This document shows, one piece after another, positions 61,188 to 64,000 of a DNA stretch of 64,000 nucleotides (position 1 is its first letter; each line of letters opens with the position of its first letter). The translations under genes and the position numbers were made by a program. Source of the stretch: Solibaculum_A intestinale (lineage in GTDB: Bacteria; Bacillota; Clostridia; Oscillospirales; Acutalibacteraceae); NCBI RefSeq assembly GCF_040096205.1, contig NZ_JBBMFD010000011.1, positions 1 through 64,000 on the forward strand. Reading direction: 5' to 3'. Under the pieces are notes generated by a model. That model was not told where the DNA came from and made no database searches. It worked only from the letters and a program-made list of their open reading frames with translations.

Positions 61188-61234
61188 CGGAGGGAGGAAC
61201 GGCGTTCTTTTCGCCGCGCCTTCCTCCGTTTTTT
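61188..61234 (+). terminator. Terminator after mobC
   Basis: CGGAGGGAGG/CCTTCCTCCG plus CGGCG/CGCCG with a 2x2 internal loop and a 7-nt loop, followed by TTTTTT. Confidence 0.8.
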
Positions 61235-61318
61235 CTTTTGCCCATATCCTTGTCTTTTTGAAATGTTGGAAGGATAATATGGGTAGAAAACAGATTGCCG
61301 CAAAGGAGTTGAGAATAG

Positions 61319-61624
61319 ATGAAAACCTTTGAGAAGGTGTTGGAGATTTTTCGTGAGTATTTGGACTGTGATCTAGAGGAAGAAGTCCTCCCTTGTCGAG
61401 AAGGTTATCTCCGCGTCACATGGAATGGAGATTCCCGCTACTGTGTGGATGGACTTCTCAGCCGGACACCGGACGAACTATTCGAGGTGCTGTTATCTGA
61501 TTATCGCAGCTATGAGGAACTGCGGCTAACCAAAGGATGCCGAGAAGTGACGGAAGAAGATGAAAGACAGGCAGAAATTCTCTGTCAGAGCTTTCGGGAA
61601 CGATGGAAGGAGGAAGAAAAATGA
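61319..61624 (+). CDS. Hypothetical small acidic protein
   Basis: A 101-residue protein with AAAGGAGTTGAGAATAG before the ATG. It is acidic and shows YLRVTWNGDSRYCVDGLLSRTPDEL and a C-terminal charged helix. Not recognised. It overlaps the next gene by 4 nt. Confidence 0.65.
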   Translation: MKTFEKVLEIFREYLDCDLEEEVLPCREGYLRVTWNGDSRYCVDGLLSRTPDELFEVLLSDYRSYEELRLTKGCREVTEEDERQAEILCQSFRERWKEEEK

Positions 61625-61932
61625 GGGCGATCTGGTTCATTCTGAAACTGCCGTTGAAGATTTTAATGGCTCCGGTGATTCTGTCGCTGACCCTGTTCGT
61701 CTGGATTTGTGTGGGGATTGTCTATGTCTCCGGTTTGGTGCTGGGGCTTATCAGCATGGTGGTTGCCCTGCTGGGTGTGGCAGTTCTGATTACTTACTCC
61801 TTGCAAAACGGCATTATCCTGCTGGTGATAGCATTTCTCATTAGTCCCTATGGTTTGCCAATGGCTGCAATCTGGCTACTGGGCAAGGTACAGGACTTGA
61901 AGTTTATCATTCAAGATTTGGTTTATGGATAA
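61621..61932 (+). CDS. Small membrane protein (CD1845-like)
   Basis: A 103-residue, mostly hydrophobic protein with two or three predicted membrane helices (LKILMAPVILSLTLFVWICVG, SMVVALLGVAVLITY, IILLVIAFLISPYG). AAGGAGGAAGAAAA precedes ATG 61621. It resembles CD1845-type proteins conserved in Clostridioides ICEs. Role unknown. Confidence 0.65.
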   Translation: MRAIWFILKLPLKILMAPVILSLTLFVWICVGIVYVSGLVLGLISMVVALLGVAVLITYSLQNGIILLVIAFLISPYGLPMAAIWLLGKVQDLKFIIQDLVYG

Positions 61933-61936
61933 TATG

Positions 61937-61967
61937 AAAACCTCCGACGAATTTCGTCGGAGGTTTT
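61937..61967. terminator. Bidirectional terminator
   Basis: A perfect 14-bp stem (AAAACCTCCGACGA with TCGTCGGAGGTTTT) with a 3-nt loop lies between convergent genes; both ends give A/T tracts. Confidence 0.9.
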
Positions 61968-62205
61968 ATGGTTCTAGGTTATCTTCTTGAAAAAGCGGCG
62001 ATGCAAAAAAGGTATCTATCCCAATCCCCATTCCTTGGCACATCTCATGAATGATCCGTAGCTTAACCGAATCATACGAGCAGTTGATGACATTTCCAAT
62101 CGTAGACTTGGGAACACCGCTTTTCATATACAGTTGATATTGTGTCATTTTTCTTTCATCTAGTAATTCTAACAGACGTTTGCTTACCGCCTCGTTTAGC
62201 TTCAT
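61966..62205 (-). CDS. XRE-family regulator
   Basis: A 79-residue HTH_XRE protein: LLELLDERKMTQYQLYMKSGVPKSTIGNVI is the helix-turn-helix. ATG 62205 is preferred over a GTG 9 nt earlier. It is divergent from the SLOG-like gene and probably autoregulates through the dyad at 62229-62242. Confidence 0.85.
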   Translation of the reverse strand: MKLNEAVSKRLLELLDERKMTQYQLYMKSGVPKSTIGNVINCSYDSVKLRIIHEMCQGMGIGIDTFFASPLFQEDNLEP

Positions 62206-62228
62206 TCTATACACCGCCCCTGTGACTG

Positions 62229-62242
62229 TACTATATTTAGTA
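62229..62242. promoter_or_regulatory. Candidate XRE operator
   Basis: TACTA-TATT-TAGTA, a 5-bp dyad with a 4-bp spacer, sits 24 nt before the XRE start codon in the divergent promoter region. Confidence 0.4.
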
Positions 62243-62325
62243 TATGGGCAGTTTTGCTAAAATTGGTCCCTGTACCTGTACTAATAGAGCTATTTGCAGT
62301 ATGATGGTAATAGGGGTGCCATCGT

Positions 62326-62763
62326 ATGAACGTAACTTTTTGTGGCCATTCGCAAATCACAAAGGCAGACAATATTGCGAATTGGCTTCGCAATGTAACA
62401 CAAGACCTAATTGAGCAAGGAGCAACAACTTTTTATCTTGGAGGATATGGAGAGTTCGACAGTTTAGCAGCGTCTATTTTACGGGAACAAAAGAAAAAGT
62501 ATCCGCAAATCGAGCTGGTTCTTGTATTGGCATATTTGAACACTGGCCGGGATGTTTCTGGCTATGACAGTACCGTGTATCCACCGCTGGAAAACGTACC
62601 GCGCCGTTTTTCGATTTCTCATAGAAATCGCTGGATGGTAGAGTCCGCCGATGTAGTGGTGGCCTATGTTCTCCATGATTGGGGCGGAGCAGCCACAACG
62701 TTACGGTGTGCCAAACAGAAAAAGAAGCAGATTATTTCATATCGTGATGAAATGGGCAGCTGA
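62326..62763 (+). CDS. SLOG-like (YpsA/DUF1273-type) nucleotide-binding protein
   Basis: A 145-residue Rossmann-like protein. NVTFCGHSQITKADNIANWL, TTFYLGGYGEFDSLAA and RNRWMVESADVVVAYVLHDWGGAATTLR are the three typical SLOG/YpsA strands and glycine loops. GGGG at 62311-62314 is a weak ribosome binding site before the ATG. SLOG domains sense or make nucleotide signals and are common in defence loci. Its function here is unknown. Confidence 0.7.
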   Translation: MNVTFCGHSQITKADNIANWLRNVTQDLIEQGATTFYLGGYGEFDSLAASILREQKKKYPQIELVLVLAYLNTGRDVSGYDSTVYPPLENVPRRFSISHRNRWMVESADVVVAYVLHDWGGAATTLRCAKQKKKQIISYRDEMGS

Positions 62764-62899
62764 GGTTGTCTATTTTGCTGCCACTTCATATTTCCAAAAC
62801 TGTTGAACGTTAAGCTGTCGGTAAAATTATGCCGAATTTTCATCACTTTACTTTTGAACTAATATTGCTTATAATATTAGTGTGAAAGGAAGTGGTACG

Positions 62900-63493
62900 G
62901 TGGGACAATTTGAACAGCTGGATCAGCTGCTGGAAACACAGGATGGGATGCTGCGAACAGCTCAAGTAGTATCTGCTGGTATTTCTAAGCCTGTTTTTTA
63001 TGATTATGTGCACTCACGGGAATTGGAGCGGGTCGCGCATGGAATTTATCTTTCCAAGGATGCCTGGGTCGATGCCATGTACTTACTTCATCTGCGGGTC
63101 GAACAGGCAGTGTTTTCCCATGAGACAGCTTTATTTTTTCACGATCTGACAGACCGCGAGCCGCTGGAATATACGGTCACAGTCAAGACCGGATATAATC
63201 CCTCCAAGCTGAAAGCAGAGGGCGTACAGGTATTCACCATTAAGGCGGAACTGCATGGGGTGGGCCTGACAACGGCTCAGACACCATTTGGGCATACAGT
63301 TCCTGTCTATGACCTGGAGCGCACCATCTGCGACCTGCTCCGCAGCAGGAACAACATGGAGATGCAGACTTTTCAAGGGGCATTAAAGATGTATGCCAGA
63401 AGAAAAGACAAAGACCTGCGGACATTGATGCGGTATGCCGGTATGTTCCGGGTAGAAAAAATTCTGCGGCAGTATTTGGAGGTGCTTTTATGA
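62900..63493 (+). CDS. AbiEi-family antitoxin
   Basis: A 197-residue AbiEi-type antitoxin: winged-helix start (QLDQLLETQDGMLRTAQVVSAGI), then YDYVHSRELERVAHGIYL and the C-terminal domain (LERTICDLLRS, FQGALKMYARRKDKDL). GTG 62900 is 7 nt from AAAGGAAG and preferred over the GTG at 62882. It overlaps the toxin gene by 4 nt. AbiEi represses the operon and counteracts the toxin. Confidence 0.88.
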   Translation: MGQFEQLDQLLETQDGMLRTAQVVSAGISKPVFYDYVHSRELERVAHGIYLSKDAWVDAMYLLHLRVEQAVFSHETALFFHDLTDREPLEYTVTVKTGYNPSKLKAEGVQVFTIKAELHGVGLTTAQTPFGHTVPVYDLERTICDLLRSRNNMEMQTFQGALKMYARRKDKDLRTLMRYAGMFRVEKILRQYLEVLL

Positions 63494-64000
63494 TAAAAAC
63501 AGCAAGGCAGTTGAAGGATCTGATCCGCAATCTTTCCAGAAAAAAATCTGCGGACGCCCAGCTCTTGATGCGGAACTACATGATGGAGCGTTTTCTGGAG
63601 CGTATCTCCCTTTCTGAATATCGTGACAAATTTATTCTGAAAGGCGGTATGCTGGTAGCGGCTATGGTTGGTCTGGATGCCCGTTCCACGATGGATTTGG
63701 ACGCTACTGTAAAAGGAGCCAATGTCAATGTGGAGGACATAGAGAATTTGATTTCCGCTATTGTGAGTGTCCCGCTTGATGATGGCGTCAAATTCCAGCT
63801 GAAAAGTATTTCGGAGATTATGGATGAGGCGGAATATCCGGGGATTCGCGTAAATATGACTACAACCTTTGACGGTGTGGTGACGCCTTTGAAGATTGAC
63901 ATTTCCACAGGGGATGCCATTACCCCCAGGGAGATCCGCTACTCTTTCAAGCTGATGCTGGAAGATCGCTCCATTGATATTTGGGCGTACAATCTGGAAA
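63490..64000 (+). CDS. AbiEii/AbiGii-family nucleotidyltransferase toxin (partial)
   Basis: At least 170 residues; the window ends inside the gene. KFILKGGMLVAAMVGLDAR and STMDLDATVKG hold the GG(M)L and D-x-D-type nucleotidyltransferase motif of AbiEii. Further on, PLKIDISTGDAITP is visible. AbiEii toxins add nucleotides to tRNA acceptor ends, halting growth, and can block phage. The pair stabilises the ICE or defends its host. Confidence 0.88.
   Translation, partial: MIKTARQLKDLIRNLSRKKSADAQLLMRNYMMERFLERISLSEYRDKFILKGGMLVAAMVGLDARSTMDLDATVKGANVNVEDIENLISAIVSVPLDDGVKFQLKSISEIMDEAEYPGIRVNMTTTFDGVVTPLKIDISTGDAITPREIRYSFKLMLEDRSIDIWAYNLE

Larger units (their letters stand above)
6563..64000 (+). 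mobile_element. Tn1549/CTn-type ICE (left end here, right end outside window)
   Basis: ICE backbone genes run on the plus strand: parA, parB, RepA-like, pcfB, T4CP, DUF4315, DUF4366, topB, CHC2/ArdC, TTRAP, giant methylase/helicase, DUF3849, mobC. The left limit lies between the rpsI terminator and parA; an exact att site was not resolved. No ICE integrase, relaxase, VirB4 or VirB6 gene is present inside the window. The ICE is interrupted by E1 (with E2 inside it) and by an IS110-family element. Confidence 0.85.

Overview
The window looks like a chromosomal segment of a gut Clostridia bacterium (Bacillota; an Oscillospirales-type anaerobe is my inference). The host genes are GC-rich with strong AGGAGG-type ribosome binding sites. 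They include a fused homocysteine methyltransferase/MTHFR, a corrinoid-type pterin methyltransferase, a TtcA-like PP-loop enzyme, a CapA-like lipoprotein and the rplM-rpsI ribosomal operon. Downstream of rpsI, from about 6.56 kb to the right edge, the sequence is almost entirely mobile DNA.

Region 1 (1-6.56 kb) is host chromosome. Region 2 (from 6.56 kb) is an integrative conjugative element (ICE) of the Tn1549/CTn type. It carries parA-parB, a RepA-like initiator, small ICE proteins, pcfB, a VirD4-like coupling protein (T4CP), DUF4315, DUF4366, topoisomerase III, a CHC2/ArdC-type protein, TTRAP, a 3056-residue methylase/helicase, DUF3849 and MobC. Its right part, still inside the window, adds small accessory genes, a SLOG-like protein and an AbiE toxin-antitoxin pair cut by the window end.

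The ICE contains two nested serine-recombinase elements. Element E1 (12466-41280) sits in the T4CP gene. Both junctions carry a GG at the same codon position, and joining them restores an open 611-codon T4CP. Element E2 (12659-32505) sits in E1's own recombinase gene, and joining across TCAA restores a 628-codon recombinase. E1 without E2 is about 9 kb: recombinase, TnpV, a lipoprotein, an oriT, a Cfr-like rRNA methyltransferase, DUF3847, a MobA/L relaxase, a TOPRIM/RepA helicase and TnpW. E2 is about 19.8 kb: TnpV, a minus-strand trio (AlbA-type ATPase, zinc-finger protein, sigma-like protein), TnpW, a recombinase, a split primase, iterons with parM-parR, an oriT with a MobA/L relaxase, an ECF sigma/anti-sigma pair, and a two-component system with a BceAB-like ABC exporter.

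An IS110-family insertion lies between the T4CP 3' end and DUF4315. This is where related ICEs keep their VirB6/VirB4/peptidase genes, so the mating-channel module appears deleted. With its T4CP also split, the ICE is probably not self-transmissible as it stands. E1 and E2 each keep a relaxase and an IncQ-like oriT (nic core TAAGTGCGCCCT or a close variant), so they could still be mobilised in trans. The most interesting signals are the Russian-doll insertions into conserved mobility genes, the Cfr-like gene with a 118-bp duplication of its own 5' end, a TnpV gene coded out of frame inside the giant helicase gene, the two oriT sites, a candidate IS110 bridge RNA and a parC-like iteron region.
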